Shown here piece by piece: positions 17,804 through 26,084 of a stretch of 64,000 nt of DNA. The DNA is taken from NCBI RefSeq assembly GCF_023073915.1, contig NZ_JADPKK010000022.1, forward strand, positions 1 to 64,000, in the 5' to 3' direction. Source of the stretch: Bradyrhizobium sp. 149. GTDB lineage: Bacteria; Pseudomonadota; Alphaproteobacteria; Rhizobiales; Xanthobacteraceae. The position numbers and the translations under genes are program-made. Within the stretch, counting starts at the first letter, position 1. Every line of letters starts with the position of its first letter. The notes under the pieces are model-generated. The model saw nothing but the letters and a program-made list of their open reading frames with translations. It had not been told where the DNA came from and did not search any database.

Positions 17804-17836
17804 CTCCCTCTCCCCGCGAAGAGCGGGGCGAGGGAG
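17804..17836. repeat. Hairpin between binding-protein gene and permease genes
   Basis: Arms at 17804-17817 and 17823-17836 pair over 14 bases with one mismatch (CTCCCTC-T-CCCCGC with GCGGGG-C-GAGGGAG) around a 5-base loop. The sequence resembles the arms of the family A repeats. In this position a hairpin can protect the upstream mRNA and give the common excess of binding protein over permease. Confidence 0.6.
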
Positions 17837-17849
17837 AAGAAAGGAGCCC

Positions 17850-18980
17850 TCACTTCACCTTCGGCAGCACCTGCTTCACCACCTGCTTGCCTTCGACCAC
17901 CTCGACCAGAAAGCTCTGGCGATCGATGTCGCCGGTGTCGCTGAAGGTGACGTCCATCAAGATGCCCGGCTCGTCCGCGGCCTTGATGGTCAGGCCATGA
18001 AGGGCGTCGGCGAACGCCTTGGAATCGACCTTGCCCATCTTGTCGGTCGTGGCTTTCACCATGTAGACCGCGAGATAGCCCTTCAGGCCGTTATGGTCGG
18101 GCACGTAATTGTACTTCTTCGCGAACTTGTCGCGAAACGCCTTGATCAGGTCGACCGGCGCGTCGGTGGTGAGGCCGACATGGCCGCGCGCGCCGTTGGC
18201 GGCATCGCCCGCGAGCTCGATCACCTTCTGGCCGATCAGCGTGGTCTCGCCCATCAGCGGCGCGGTGACGCCCTGGCGCTTCAGCTCCTTCAGGATGCGC
18301 GCGCTCTCTTCTTCGTTCAGGTAGACGAACACGGCGTCCGGATTGGCGGCCTTGATCTTGCCGACGTCGGCGGCGAAATCGGCCTGGCCCGCTTCGGTCG
18401 AGAGATCGGCGACGACCTTGGAGCCGAGGCGGTCGAGCTCCTTGACCACGACGTCGCGACCGCCGCGGCCGAAGTCGTTGTTGACCCAGACCACGGCGAC
18501 CGACTTCGCCTTCATGTCGTCGTGAATGTATTTCGCGACCTTCGGCATCGACGATTGCTGGCCGAACGAGGTGCGGAACAGGAATTTGTTTCCGGCCTGC
18601 GTCAGCTCGGCGGCTTCGCCGCCCATGATCTGCGCGATGCCGGCCTCGGCCGCCAGCGGAGCGGTCACTTTCACGGAGCCGGAATAGCCGGGCCCGAGCA
18701 GCACATACGGCTCGGCGTCGAGCGCCTTCTGCACCTGCGCGCGCGCGACGCCGGGGTTGGATTGCGAGTCCGCATGAGTGACTTCGAGCTTGCGGCCGAG
18801 CACGCCGCCCCTGGCGTTGATCTCCTCGATCGCGAGGTCGATGCCGTTCTTCCAGTTGGTGCCGACGGTCGCCCCGCCGCCGGAAAGCTCGGCGACGTCG
18901 GCGAGCTTGATCGCCTGGGCGTGGACGCTGGTTGCGGTCGCGAAGGCAAGCAGGGCGCCTGCCAGAATGGTCGATTTCAT
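17850..18980 (-). CDS. Periplasmic substrate-binding protein (shikimate/quinate operon)
   Basis: A 376-residue precursor with signal peptide MKSTILAGALLAFATATSVHA, cleaved before QAIKLADVAELSGGGATVG. The mature protein is a LivJ-class type I binding fold. The start at 18980 is chosen because GGAGGAGAG lies just before it; the in-frame ATG 15 bases further upstream sits at the edge of that ribosome-binding site. It lies 58 bp after aroE and heads the transport part of the operon. The ligand is most likely shikimate, quinate or dehydroshikimate, judged from its operon. Confidence 0.9.
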   Translation of the reverse strand: MKSTILAGALLAFATATSVHAQAIKLADVAELSGGGATVGTNWKNGIDLAIEEINARGGVLGRKLEVTHADSQSNPGVARAQVQKALDAEPYVLLGPGYSGSVKVTAPLAAEAGIAQIMGGEAAELTQAGNKFLFRTSFGQQSSMPKVAKYIHDDMKAKSVAVVWVNNDFGRGGRDVVVKELDRLGSKVVADLSTEAGQADFAADVGKIKAANPDAVFVYLNEEESARILKELKRQGVTAPLMGETTLIGQKVIELAGDAANGARGHVGLTTDAPVDLIKAFRDKFAKKYNYVPDHNGLKGYLAVYMVKATTDKMGKVDSKAFADALHGLTIKAADEPGILMDVTFSDTGDIDRQSFLVEVVEGKQVVKQVLPKVK

Positions 18981-19038
18981 GGTCTCTCCTCCCATTTTTC
19001 GTTGCTGTTGTGCGCGGCCTTGTGTCCGGCCGCTTCGG

Positions 19039-19917
19039 TTACGCTGCGTGATAGGCCGAGCTTCGTGCCGCCATCACCTCGTCAAATGCCTCTCCCATGA
19101 CCTCGGTCGATGGGGCAAGGCCCGTGAACAGTTCGAAAGCGTCGGCGGCCTGGTAGATGGCGAGCTCCCGCCCGGTCATGATCCGCGCGCGCTTGGCTTG
19201 GGCGGCCGCCAGCAGCGGCGTGATCAGCGGCGAGTAGACGGCATCCGCAACCCACAATTTCTCATGCAGCAGCGTGGGCGGGACAGGCGTGCCGCGGTTC
19301 GGCAGCATCCCGACCGGCGTGCCGTTGACGAGGCCGGTCGCGCCTTGCAGCGCGTCCTCGAGGCTCGACGCCAGCCTTGCGACGCCCTGCGCGGCCAGCA
19401 GGGAGACGAGCGTCTCGGCGCGCGCCGGCTCGCTGTCGAAGATGCGGAGGTCGGTCACGTCCAGGCTCGCCAGCGCAAACGCGATCGCCTTGCCGACGCC
19501 GCCGGCGCCGATCACGGCGACGGCGTTGCCGGAGGGCGCCAGCAGCGGCGCCACCGCGCGTGCGAAGCCGGTGGTGTCGGTGTTGTGGCCCGTCAGCCGT
19601 CCGTCCTTGACGACGACGGTGTTGACCGCGCCCATCGCGGCGGCGCCCGGCGCCAGCGCGTTGAGCAACGGGACCACCGCTTCCTTGTAGGGGTAGGTGA
19701 CGTTGACGCCGGCAAAGCCAAGCCGCCGCACGCCCTCGAGCATCATGCGAAGCCCGTCCGCATCGGCGCCGGCAACCTCGATGAGCTGGTAATGGCCGCG
19801 CAGCCCGAGCGCCTCGGCGGCTCGCTCGTGCATGGCAGGGGATGCGGAATGCGCGATCGGCGCGCCGATCAGGCCGGTGAGGAGTTTTTTGCTGGCGGTG
19901 TATCCGCGCTTGGACAT
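19039..19917 (-). CDS. aroE: Shikimate/quinate dehydrogenase
   Basis: NAD(P)-dependent dehydrogenase of 292 residues. The substrate site shows the S-x-S-P pair (HSASPAMH, about 23-30), catalytic Lys78 in NVTYPYKE and Asp in GHNTDTTGF. The nucleotide motif GAGGVGKA is at about 138-145. The tyrosine in NVTYPYKE, where biosynthetic enzymes mostly have F/I-P, and the first position in a transport-catabolism operon point to a catabolic shikimate or quinate dehydrogenase and not the housekeeping biosynthetic AroE. Two direct repeats lie upstream. Confidence 0.85.
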   Translation of the reverse strand: MSKRGYTASKKLLTGLIGAPIAHSASPAMHERAAEALGLRGHYQLIEVAGADADGLRMMLEGVRRLGFAGVNVTYPYKEAVVPLLNALAPGAAAMGAVNTVVVKDGRLTGHNTDTTGFARAVAPLLAPSGNAVAVIGAGGVGKAIAFALASLDVTDLRIFDSEPARAETLVSLLAAQGVARLASSLEDALQGATGLVNGTPVGMLPNRGTPVPPTLLHEKLWVADAVYSPLITPLLAAAQAKRARIMTGRELAIYQAADAFELFTGLAPSTEVMGEAFDEVMAARSSAYHAA

Positions 19918-20019
19918 GGTTCGCTATCGTCTCGTTGGGAGCGTTCGGTCCCAGCCATTAGCGGAGAAATCCGCGCAATTCCAATGGGCCTTCCGGGTGC
20001 GACGATAGTCTTTCCTCCG

Positions 20020-20064
20020 CCTAACACAATTACCCATTTATCGGACAAACCTAACATAATGTTA
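20020..20064. promoter_or_regulatory. Direct repeats and small palindrome in the aroE promoter region
   Basis: CCTAACACAAT (20020-20030) and CCTAACATAAT (20050-20060) are direct repeats exactly 30 bp apart, three helical turns. The second overlaps the palindrome TAACAT-A-ATGTTA (20052-20064), which ends on the LysR stop codon. They lie 100-145 bp before the aroE start, a fitting place for the LysR activator to bind. Confidence 0.45.
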
Positions 20065-21000
20065 TTTCCTTCGCCCACGCGCCGGGGTGGCCTTGCCGTT
20101 GCCGCGGCCCGGCTCCAGCGCGCGCATCTCGGCGCGCAGGGACTCGATGAAGTACTCGACGTGAAGCGACAACGGCGCGCCGCGCTTCACCGCGATATAG
20201 GTGTCGAACCGCGTCGGCTCGGCGATCTTCAACAGCTCGATTCCGGGATAGCCGCCATGGGCGACCGTGAACTGGTCGATGATGGCGATGCCGAGTCCCG
20301 CCTTCACCAGCGCGCAGACCGTGGTGCCGAAGCGCGCGCGAATGGTGATGTTGTAGTCGAGCCGGTTGCGCGCGAAGATCTCGGCCATGATCCGACCGTA
20401 GGGGTCGTTGGGATCGATGCCGATCAGCGGATAGCCGGTGATCTCGGCCGCGGAGACCTGCTTGCGGCCGGCGAGTTCGTGGCCTGATGGCACGATGCAA
20501 AAGAGCTCGCCGGAGGCGAGCGGCATGAAATCGAGGCCGGAATGCTCCAGCCGGTAGCTCATCGCGACGCACTCGCCGCGGCCGAGCAGGAGATAGTCGA
20601 TCGCTTCCTCGAGCTTGAGGATGTTGATGTCGATGCCGAGGTCGGGATAGCGGCGGCGGACGCGCTCGATCGCGCGCGGCACCATCACCTGCGAGATGCT
20701 CGGCACCGAGCCAATGCGCAGCTCCGACAATCCGCCGCGGCCGATCTTGGAGATGAGCTCGGAGAGGTCGTCGACCTTCTTGTAGACGCCGTTGATCTGC
20801 TCGAAGATGTTCTCGGCTTCCGGCGTCGGGAAATAGCGGCCGTTCTGGCGCTGGAAAAAGCGGATGCCGAGCGAGCGCTCGGTGTATTTGACGAGGCGGC
20901 TGATTCCCGGCGCCGATACGTTCAGCAGCTTCGCCGCGCCGCCGATAGTGCCCGTCACCATCACGGCACGGATCACCTCAACCTGGCGCAGCGTCATCAT
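20062..21000 (-). CDS. LysR-family regulator, probably of the shikimate operon
   Basis: A 312-residue LysR protein with the N-terminal winged helix (LRQVEVIRAVMVTGTIGGAAKLLNVSAPGISRLVKYTE, about 4-42) and a C-terminal effector-binding domain (LSELRIGSVPSISQVMVPRAIE onward). It is transcribed in the same direction as aroE, which starts 144 bp beyond its stop, instead of the divergent arrangement common in this family. The effector is probably shikimate, quinate or dehydroshikimate, inferred from its place. Confidence 0.85.
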   Translation of the reverse strand: MMTLRQVEVIRAVMVTGTIGGAAKLLNVSAPGISRLVKYTERSLGIRFFQRQNGRYFPTPEAENIFEQINGVYKKVDDLSELISKIGRGGLSELRIGSVPSISQVMVPRAIERVRRRYPDLGIDINILKLEEAIDYLLLGRGECVAMSYRLEHSGLDFMPLASGELFCIVPSGHELAGRKQVSAAEITGYPLIGIDPNDPYGRIMAEIFARNRLDYNITIRARFGTTVCALVKAGLGIAIIDQFTVAHGGYPGIELLKIAEPTRFDTYIAVKRGAPLSLHVEYFIESLRAEMRALEPGRGNGKATPARGRRK

Positions 21001-21124
21001 GTCCTGGGCATCCGAAAGATAATCGTGGGCGCGATCATCTCATGAGAGGCATGATGTCAGCCAGCGGTAAAGGCGGCGTCCTCGCTCGATCTGTTGCATC
21101 GGCGTTGGTTGGCGCAACTGCGTC

Positions 21125-21301
21125 CTAGCTCGCCGGTCCTTCCGGGGAGGCGCTGTCTACCGGCTTGGTGCGCTCGCTTTGCAGCACCGCGCGCGCGAAC
21201 TCGATGATCTTCTGCTTGTTTGCCGTTTCACGGACGGCGAAAAACACGCGGTTGAGTTCCAGGCCGAGCACGCTGTTGAGGGCGATGTCCTCGTCTTCCA
21301 T
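21125..21301 (-). CDS. Small conserved-type hypothetical protein divergent from bjaR
   Basis: An open frame of 58 residues, MEDEDIALNSVLGLELNRVF at its start and rich in charged residues, no signal peptide or membrane segment, ends PEGPAS. Codon use follows the neighbours (high G/C third positions). It has a weak ribosome-binding site (GCGGGAA). It reads away from bjaR. I do not recognise a family; a single small helical domain is likely. Real by codon character and lack of overlap, but short. Confidence 0.5.
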   Translation of the reverse strand: MEDEDIALNSVLGLELNRVFFAVRETANKQKIIEFARAVLQSERTKPVDSASPEGPAS

Positions 21302-21467
21302 CGTGGTTTTCCCGCTTCAGGCGTCATAGGTGTAACTTGACGCCCTTTCTTCCACAAGTAGATTAATCTTCGGCGTCAATGGGATACCGGGAGACTACGG
21401 AAACGGTGAATTGAGGCAGTCCCCAAAAACGTGCTATACCCGACAGCAAGGGTCAGGAAACGCACCG

Positions 21468-22205
21468 ATGTCCGCCGTGGATGCCGTAGATTATGGCCGG
21501 GAGGCGCTCGACTTCATCGAAGGGCTTGCGGCCTATCGTAAGGTTCCGGACGCTATGAATGCGCTCGAAGGGGCCTTCGGGCGCTTCGGCTTCGAAACCA
21601 TCATCGTGACAGGGTTGCCGAATCCCGACCAGCGGTTCGCACAGATGGTGCTCGCCAAGCGCTGGCCCGCGGAATGGTTCAGCCTCTACACCCAGAACAA
21701 CTACGACCGCGTCGACCCGGTGGTGCGGATGTGCCGACAATCGGTCAACCCGTTTGAATGGTCGGAAGCGCCCTATGATGCCGAACTCGATCCGGGCGCG
21801 GCGGAGGTGATGAACCGCGCCGGCGATTTCCGTATGTCGCGCGGCTTCATCGTGCCGATCCACGGGCTCACCGGCTATGAGGCTGCCGTGTCGCTCGGCG
21901 GCATCCATCTCGATCTCAACGCTCGCAGCAAGCCGGCATTGCACCTGATGGCGATGTATGGCTTCGACCACATTCGCCGTCTGCTTCATCCGGCGCCGTA
22001 TTCCTCGACACGCCTCACCCCGCGCGAGCGCGAAGTGATCTCCTGGGCCTCGCAGGGCAAATCGGCCTGGGAAATAGGCGAGATCCTGCACATCACGCAG
22101 CGTACCGCCGAAGAGCATCTTGCAACCGCCGCGCGCAAACTCGGCGCCGTCAACCGAACGCATGCCGTTGCACTGGCGATTCGCAACAAGATCATCAATC
22201 CCTAA
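21468..22205 (+). CDS. bjaR: LuxR-family quorum-sensing regulator BjaR
   Basis: Acyl-homoserine-lactone-responsive transcription factor of 245 residues. The N-terminal autoinducer-binding domain holds the expected W-x-x-x-Y-x-x-x-x-Y-x-x-x-D-P pattern (WFSLYTQNNYDRVDPVV). The C-terminal LuxR helix-turn-helix is LTPREREVISWASQGKSAWEIGEILHITQRTAEEHL. Start chosen at 21468, with AGGAAA upstream; an in-frame ATG at 21411 adds 19 residues without domain character. It lies 83 bp before bjaI and, by known family logic, activates it upon binding the signal (isovaleryl-HSL in B. japonicum). Confidence 0.9.
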   Translation: MSAVDAVDYGREALDFIEGLAAYRKVPDAMNALEGAFGRFGFETIIVTGLPNPDQRFAQMVLAKRWPAEWFSLYTQNNYDRVDPVVRMCRQSVNPFEWSEAPYDAELDPGAAEVMNRAGDFRMSRGFIVPIHGLTGYEAAVSLGGIHLDLNARSKPALHLMAMYGFDHIRRLLHPAPYSSTRLTPREREVISWASQGKSAWEIGEILHITQRTAEEHLATAARKLGAVNRTHAVALAIRNKIINP

Positions 22206-22214
22206 GCGACGTAC

Positions 22215-22228
22215 TGGGAAATTTCCCA
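22215..22228. promoter_or_regulatory. lux-box-like palindrome upstream of bjaI
   Basis: TGGGAAATTTCCCA is a perfect 14-bp palindrome centred 67 bp upstream of the bjaI start. That is about the position at which LuxR-type activators bind next to the -35 region. It is the best candidate for the BjaR site. Confidence 0.6.
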
Positions 22229-22288
22229 ATATCGAACCTGCCTCTTTTCGCAGAGGCTGCCCCGCATTGAGGACGAATGGGGGCTTTC

Positions 22289-22945
22289 ATGATTCACGCC
22301 ATTTCTGCGGTAAATCGTCACCTTTACGAAGACGTGCTCGAGCAGCATTTCCGGTTGCGGCACGACATCTTCGTCGAGGAGCGCCACTGGGAGGCACTTC
22401 GCAAACCGGATTGCCGCGAGATCGATTCCTATGACGACGAGGATACCGTCTATCTGCTTGCGCTGGAGGGGCGGCGCGTCATCGGCGGTCACCGGCTCTA
22501 CCCGACCACCAAGCCTTCAATGATGAGCGAAGTCTTCCCTTATCTGGCGGCGGTGCGCGGCTGCCCGGCGGATCCGCTGGTCTGGGAATGGTCGCGCTAC
22601 TTTGTCGTGCGCGATCGCCGCGACGGCGCGCTCAACCTGCAGCTGATGGCGGCGGTGCAGGAGTTCTGCCTCGGTCAGGGAATCGTGCAAGTTAGCGCGA
22701 TCATGGAAACCTGGTGGTTGCCGCGCTTTCATGAGGCCGGCTTCGTCGTGACTCCGCTCGGTCTGCCGGCTCTGGTGGAGAACGCATGGACCATGGCGGC
22801 GACGATCGACATTCGTCGGGAGACGCTCGATGCCCTGCATGATCGCATCGGCATGCCTTCGATCGTGCAACAGGACGGCCCGCGTTTGGACGCCGTCGCC
22901 CGTGCCAACCTCTGCGGCCTCGCCGCGCAACGAAAGAGCGCCTGA
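22289..22945 (+). CDS. bjaI: Acyl-homoserine lactone synthase BjaI
   Basis: A 218-residue LuxI-family synthase. Family-invariant residues are present: R-x-x-x-F-x-x-x-x-x-W (RHDIFVEERHW), the D-x-x-D pair in the EIDSYDDED segment, R-x-x-P in GGHRLYPT, and E-W-S-R-Y-F-V. The sequence agrees closely with what I know of Bradyrhizobium BjaI, which uses isovaleryl-CoA and not acyl-ACP, so the product is probably isovaleryl-HSL. Related rhizobial enzymes make aryl-HSLs, so the acyl group must be tested. The start at 22289 follows a GGGGG run; an ATG 12 bases upstream is possible. Confidence 0.9.
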   Translation: MIHAISAVNRHLYEDVLEQHFRLRHDIFVEERHWEALRKPDCREIDSYDDEDTVYLLALEGRRVIGGHRLYPTTKPSMMSEVFPYLAAVRGCPADPLVWEWSRYFVVRDRRDGALNLQLMAAVQEFCLGQGIVQVSAIMETWWLPRFHEAGFVVTPLGLPALVENAWTMAATIDIRRETLDALHDRIGMPSIVQQDGPRLDAVARANLCGLAAQRKSA

Positions 22946-22946
22946 G

Positions 22947-23165
22947 ATGTCGAACATGATGCGGAACAGCCAGATCATGGCGCAGACCAAGGACGAGAAT
23001 CTCGGCTACATGTCCGACATGGCGCTCGAGCTGGCGCAGATGGCGGAAGACACCGGATTGGCGACGCTCGCCTATCTGTTCCGGATGGCGGCGCTGGAGG
23101 CCTCGACAGCCAACAGCGTGCTCGCCGAGCCGGATGACCTACCCCGGCAGATGATGTCGCACTAG
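22947..23165 (+). CDS. Small protein co-transcribed with bjaI
   Basis: A 72-residue protein starting one base after the bjaI stop, so it is very likely translated from the same message. The middle (LGYMSDMALELAQMAEDTGLATLAYLFRMAALEA) is two amphipathic helices of a type common in short alphaproteobacterial proteins of unknown function. No signal peptide, membrane segment or cysteine. Its coupling to the synthase suggests a part in the quorum-sensing circuit or only shared expression; nothing in the sequence decides this. Confidence 0.7.
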   Translation: MSNMMRNSQIMAQTKDENLGYMSDMALELAQMAEDTGLATLAYLFRMAALEASTANSVLAEPDDLPRQMMSH

Positions 23166-23465
23166 GCGCCATCCTTCCTAAACGTTGCGGCGAATTTCAC
23201 ACCCTCTTCCCGGCAACGGGGGGAGGGTGATCGTTTTGGGTGCGGCAGGTTGACCCAGCCTGCACGGCAGCGTTCTTGCAAAGAGCCGCTCGATCGCATG
23301 CATCGGCATGCAACAAAGTGCATGTTTGGTGTCGAATCGCTCTTGCCTCGGAACGATACTGCCATTACCCATTTTTCCGCCTTGTACAGGCAGGGGGAGC
23401 TCTTTCACTGATGGCGACCGTGTTCGAACATCGGCGTGAACCGGCGTGCGCCTGAAAGAGCTTTG
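23166..23465. other. 300-bp intergenic region upstream of the livHMGF-like importer
   Basis: No gene seen. A short hairpin (CACCCTCTTCCC...GGGGGAGGGTG, 23200-23228) follows the small gene and may end the bjaRI transcript. The triple TGCA operator is at 23299-23322. The promoter of the importer should be between that operator and 23465. Confidence 0.6.
23299..23322. promoter_or_regulatory. BoxR/BzdR-type operator candidate: three TGCA repeats at 10-bp period
   Basis: TGCA occurs at 23299, 23309 and 23319, each separated by exactly 6 bases. The right-hand part, ATGCAACAAAGTGCATGT, differs by one base from the sequence before boxC at 35853-35870. Direct TGCA repeats are the known operator of BzdR and BoxR, the benzoyl-CoA-responsive repressors. 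This places the importer genes downstream in the benzoate regulon, at least by motif. Confidence 0.65.
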
Positions 23466-24383
23466 ATGCTGCTCGTCGTCGAACAGTTCTTGAACGGATT
23501 GCAGTTCGGCCTGCTGCTGTTCCTGCTCGCCGCCGGCCTGACGCTGGTGTTCGGGATCATGGATCTCGTCAACCTCGCGCACGGCTCGCTCTACATGATG
23601 GGCGCCTATTTCGCCGCGACGTTTGCGGCCTGGACCGGCAGCTTCCTGCTCGGCGCGCTGCTGGCGCTCGGCGCGACCCTCGTGCTCGGCATCGTGCTCG
23701 AGATGAGCGCGCTGCGGCATCTCTACGGACGCGATCATCTCGACCACGTGCTCGCGACCTTCGGCCTGATCCTGTTCTTCAACGAAGCCGTGCGGCTGAT
23801 CTGGGGGCCGGCCGGACTTGCGCTGCCGCTGCCGGCCTGGCTCACGGTGCCGGTGCCGATCCTGCCGGGCATTCACTATCCCGCTTATCGTCTCGCCATC
23901 ATCGCGGTGGCGCTGCTGGTCGCGCTGCTGCTCTATCTCGGCGTGATGCGCACCCGCATCGGCATGCTGATCCGCGCCGGTGCCTCCAATCGCGAGATGA
24001 TCGGCGCGCTCGGCATCAACATCAAGCTGCTCTACACCCTGGTGTTCGGCCTCGGTGCCGCGCTCGCCGGTCTTGCCGGGTTGATGCAGGCGCCGATCCT
24101 CACCGTGCAGATCGGCATGGGCGAGAACATCCTGATCCTCGCCTTCGTCATCATCGTGATCGGTGGAATCGGCTCGATCCGCGGCGCGTTCCTGGCGGCG
24201 ATCCTCGTCGGCATGATCGACACGCTCGGCCGCGCCTTCCTGCCCAATCTGTTGCGGCAGGTGCTGAGCGGCGCCGCCGCCTCCACCGCCGCGCCCGCGC
24301 TGTCGTCCATGCTGATCTATCTGCTGATGGCGATCGTGCTGGTGGTGCGGCCGGAGGGGCTGTTTCCGGCCAACCGTCGATGA
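23466..24383 (+). CDS. ABC importer permease, LivH type (putative benzoate uptake)
   Basis: A 305-residue inner-membrane permease with about 8 hydrophobic segments. The GLTLVFGIMDLVNLAHGSLYMMGAY region and GASNREMIGALGIN coupling loop are LivH-type. The ATG at 23466 is preceded by AAAGAG; an upstream in-frame ATG at 23436 adds ten unlikely residues. First gene of a four-gene set with overlapping ends; no binding-protein gene is next to it. The upstream TGCA operator suggests aromatic-acid uptake. Confidence 0.9.
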   Translation: MLLVVEQFLNGLQFGLLLFLLAAGLTLVFGIMDLVNLAHGSLYMMGAYFAATFAAWTGSFLLGALLALGATLVLGIVLEMSALRHLYGRDHLDHVLATFGLILFFNEAVRLIWGPAGLALPLPAWLTVPVPILPGIHYPAYRLAIIAVALLVALLLYLGVMRTRIGMLIRAGASNREMIGALGINIKLLYTLVFGLGAALAGLAGLMQAPILTVQIGMGENILILAFVIIVIGGIGSIRGAFLAAILVGMIDTLGRAFLPNLLRQVLSGAAASTAAPALSSMLIYLLMAIVLVVRPEGLFPANRR

Positions 24384-25324
24384 AGACTTTCACCGTGAGC
24401 AAGGCCGTCACGGCCCTGATGCTGGCGGGCCTCGTGCTGCTGCCGCTTTATTCGCAACTCTCCGGCAACATCTTCATCCTGACGCTGCTCACCCGCATCG
24501 TCATCCTGGCGCTGGCGGCCGCGAGCCTCAACCTCATCATGGGCTTTGGCGGCATGATGAGTTTTGGCCATGCCGCCTATCTAGGCATCGGCGGCTACGC
24601 GGTCGGCATGCTGGCGCAGGAAGGCGTGGGAAGCGGCTTCATCCAGTTTCCGGTCGCGCTTGCGGCATCCGCTATTTACGCGCTCGTGATCGGCGCGCTC
24701 TCGCTTCGCACGCGCGGCGTTTACTTCATCATGATCACGCTCGCCTTCGCTCAGATGGCCTATTACGTCGCCTCGGGGCTGGCGCGTTATGGCGGCGATG
24801 ACGGCCTCACCGTCTACAAGCGCAGCGACTTCTCCGGGCTGATCAATCTGTCGAACCGCACGCAATTCTATTATCTCTGCCTCGCCTGCCTGTTCGCCGT
24901 CATCTTCCTGATCTGGCGCATCGCCAATTCGCGTTTCGGCCTCGTCCTGCAGGGCCTGCGCTCCAACGAGCAGCGCATGCAGGCGATCGGCTTTCCCGCC
25001 AAACGCTACCAGCTGGTCTGCTTCGTCATCTCGGGCACGATGTGCGGTCTCGCCGGCGCGCTGCTCGCCAACAACACCGATTTCGTCAGCCCGGCCGTGA
25101 TGTACTGGACGCGGTCCGGCGACCTCATGGTGATGGTGATCCTCGGGGGCATGGGCACGCTATTCGGTCCGGTCATCGGCGCGGTGGTGTATCTGCTGCT
25201 CGAAGAGTTCTTGTCGCAGCTCACCGAATATTGGGCGCTGATCATGGGCCCGCTGCTGCTGCTGATCGTGCTGTTCGGTCGCGGCGGTATCATGGGCCTA
25301 CTCGGGAGGCTCAACCGTGGCTGA
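24380..25324 (+). CDS. ABC importer permease, LivM type (putative benzoate uptake)
   Basis: A 314-residue permease with ATG overlapping the LivH stop by 4 bases. Characteristic segments are LNLIMGFGGMMSFGHAAYLGIGGYA and the LQGLRSNEQRMQAIGFP coupling loop, followed by GTLFGPVIGAVVYLLLEE near the C-terminus. It forms the transport channel with the LivH partner. Confidence 0.92.
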   Translation: MKTFTVSKAVTALMLAGLVLLPLYSQLSGNIFILTLLTRIVILALAAASLNLIMGFGGMMSFGHAAYLGIGGYAVGMLAQEGVGSGFIQFPVALAASAIYALVIGALSLRTRGVYFIMITLAFAQMAYYVASGLARYGGDDGLTVYKRSDFSGLINLSNRTQFYYLCLACLFAVIFLIWRIANSRFGLVLQGLRSNEQRMQAIGFPAKRYQLVCFVISGTMCGLAGALLANNTDFVSPAVMYWTRSGDLMVMVILGGMGTLFGPVIGAVVYLLLEEFLSQLTEYWALIMGPLLLLIVLFGRGGIMGLLGRLNRG

Positions 25325-26084
25325 ACCGCTGCTCCGCGTCGACAAGCTGGTGCGCCGTTTCGGCGGCATCGTTGCGACGGACAACGTCTCGCTCGATGTC
25401 GCGGCCGGAGAGCTGCACGCCATCATCGGCCCGAACGGCGCCGGCAAGACCACGCTGATCAGCCAGCTCACCGGGCATCTGGAGCCGCATTCCGGCAGCG
25501 TCTCGCTCGGCGGCCGCGACATCACCTATCTGCCCGCCTATCGCCGCTGCGCGCTGGGTCTGGCACGTTCGTTCCAGATCACCTCGCTGCTGCTCGATTT
25601 CACCGCCGCGGACAATGTCGCGCTTGCGGCGCAAGCGCATGCCGGCACCTCGTTCCGCTTCTTCGCCAATGCACGCAAGGAGAAGGGCCTGCGCGATGCC
25701 GCGCACGCCGCGCTCGACCGCGTCGGTCTCGCCCATCGTGCCGATGTCCTGGTGTCGAGGCTCAGCCATGGCGAGCGGCGCCAGATCGAACTCGCGGTTG
25801 CGCTGGCGAGCAAGCCGAAGCTTTTGCTGCTCGACGAGCCGATGGCGGGCCTCGGCGTCACTGAGTCCCAGCGCATGGTGCAGCTGCTTCAGGAACTGCG
25901 CAAAGAGGTCTCGATCGTGCTGGTCGAGCACGACATGCCGGCCGTGTTTGCGCTCGCCGACCGCATCTCGGTGCTGGTCTATGGCCGCGTCATCGCCTCC
26001 GGCGATCCGGCCGCGATCCGGGCGAACGAGGACGTCAGGCGTGCCTATCTCGGCGATCAGCATGTGGTGACGCACCATGGCTGA
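25317..26084 (+). CDS. ABC importer ATPase, LivG type (putative benzoate uptake)
   Basis: A 255-residue ATPase with a GTG start overlapping the LivM stop by 8 bases; GGGAGG lies at 25304-25309. Walker A GPNGAGKTT, signature LSHGERRQIELA, Walker B LLLLDEPMAGLG and the EHDMPAVFAL H-loop are intact. Confidence 0.92.
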   Translation: MAEPLLRVDKLVRRFGGIVATDNVSLDVAAGELHAIIGPNGAGKTTLISQLTGHLEPHSGSVSLGGRDITYLPAYRRCALGLARSFQITSLLLDFTAADNVALAAQAHAGTSFRFFANARKEKGLRDAAHAALDRVGLAHRADVLVSRLSHGERRQIELAVALASKPKLLLLDEPMAGLGVTESQRMVQLLQELRKEVSIVLVEHDMPAVFALADRISVLVYGRVIASGDPAAIRANEDVRRAYLGDQHVVTHHG

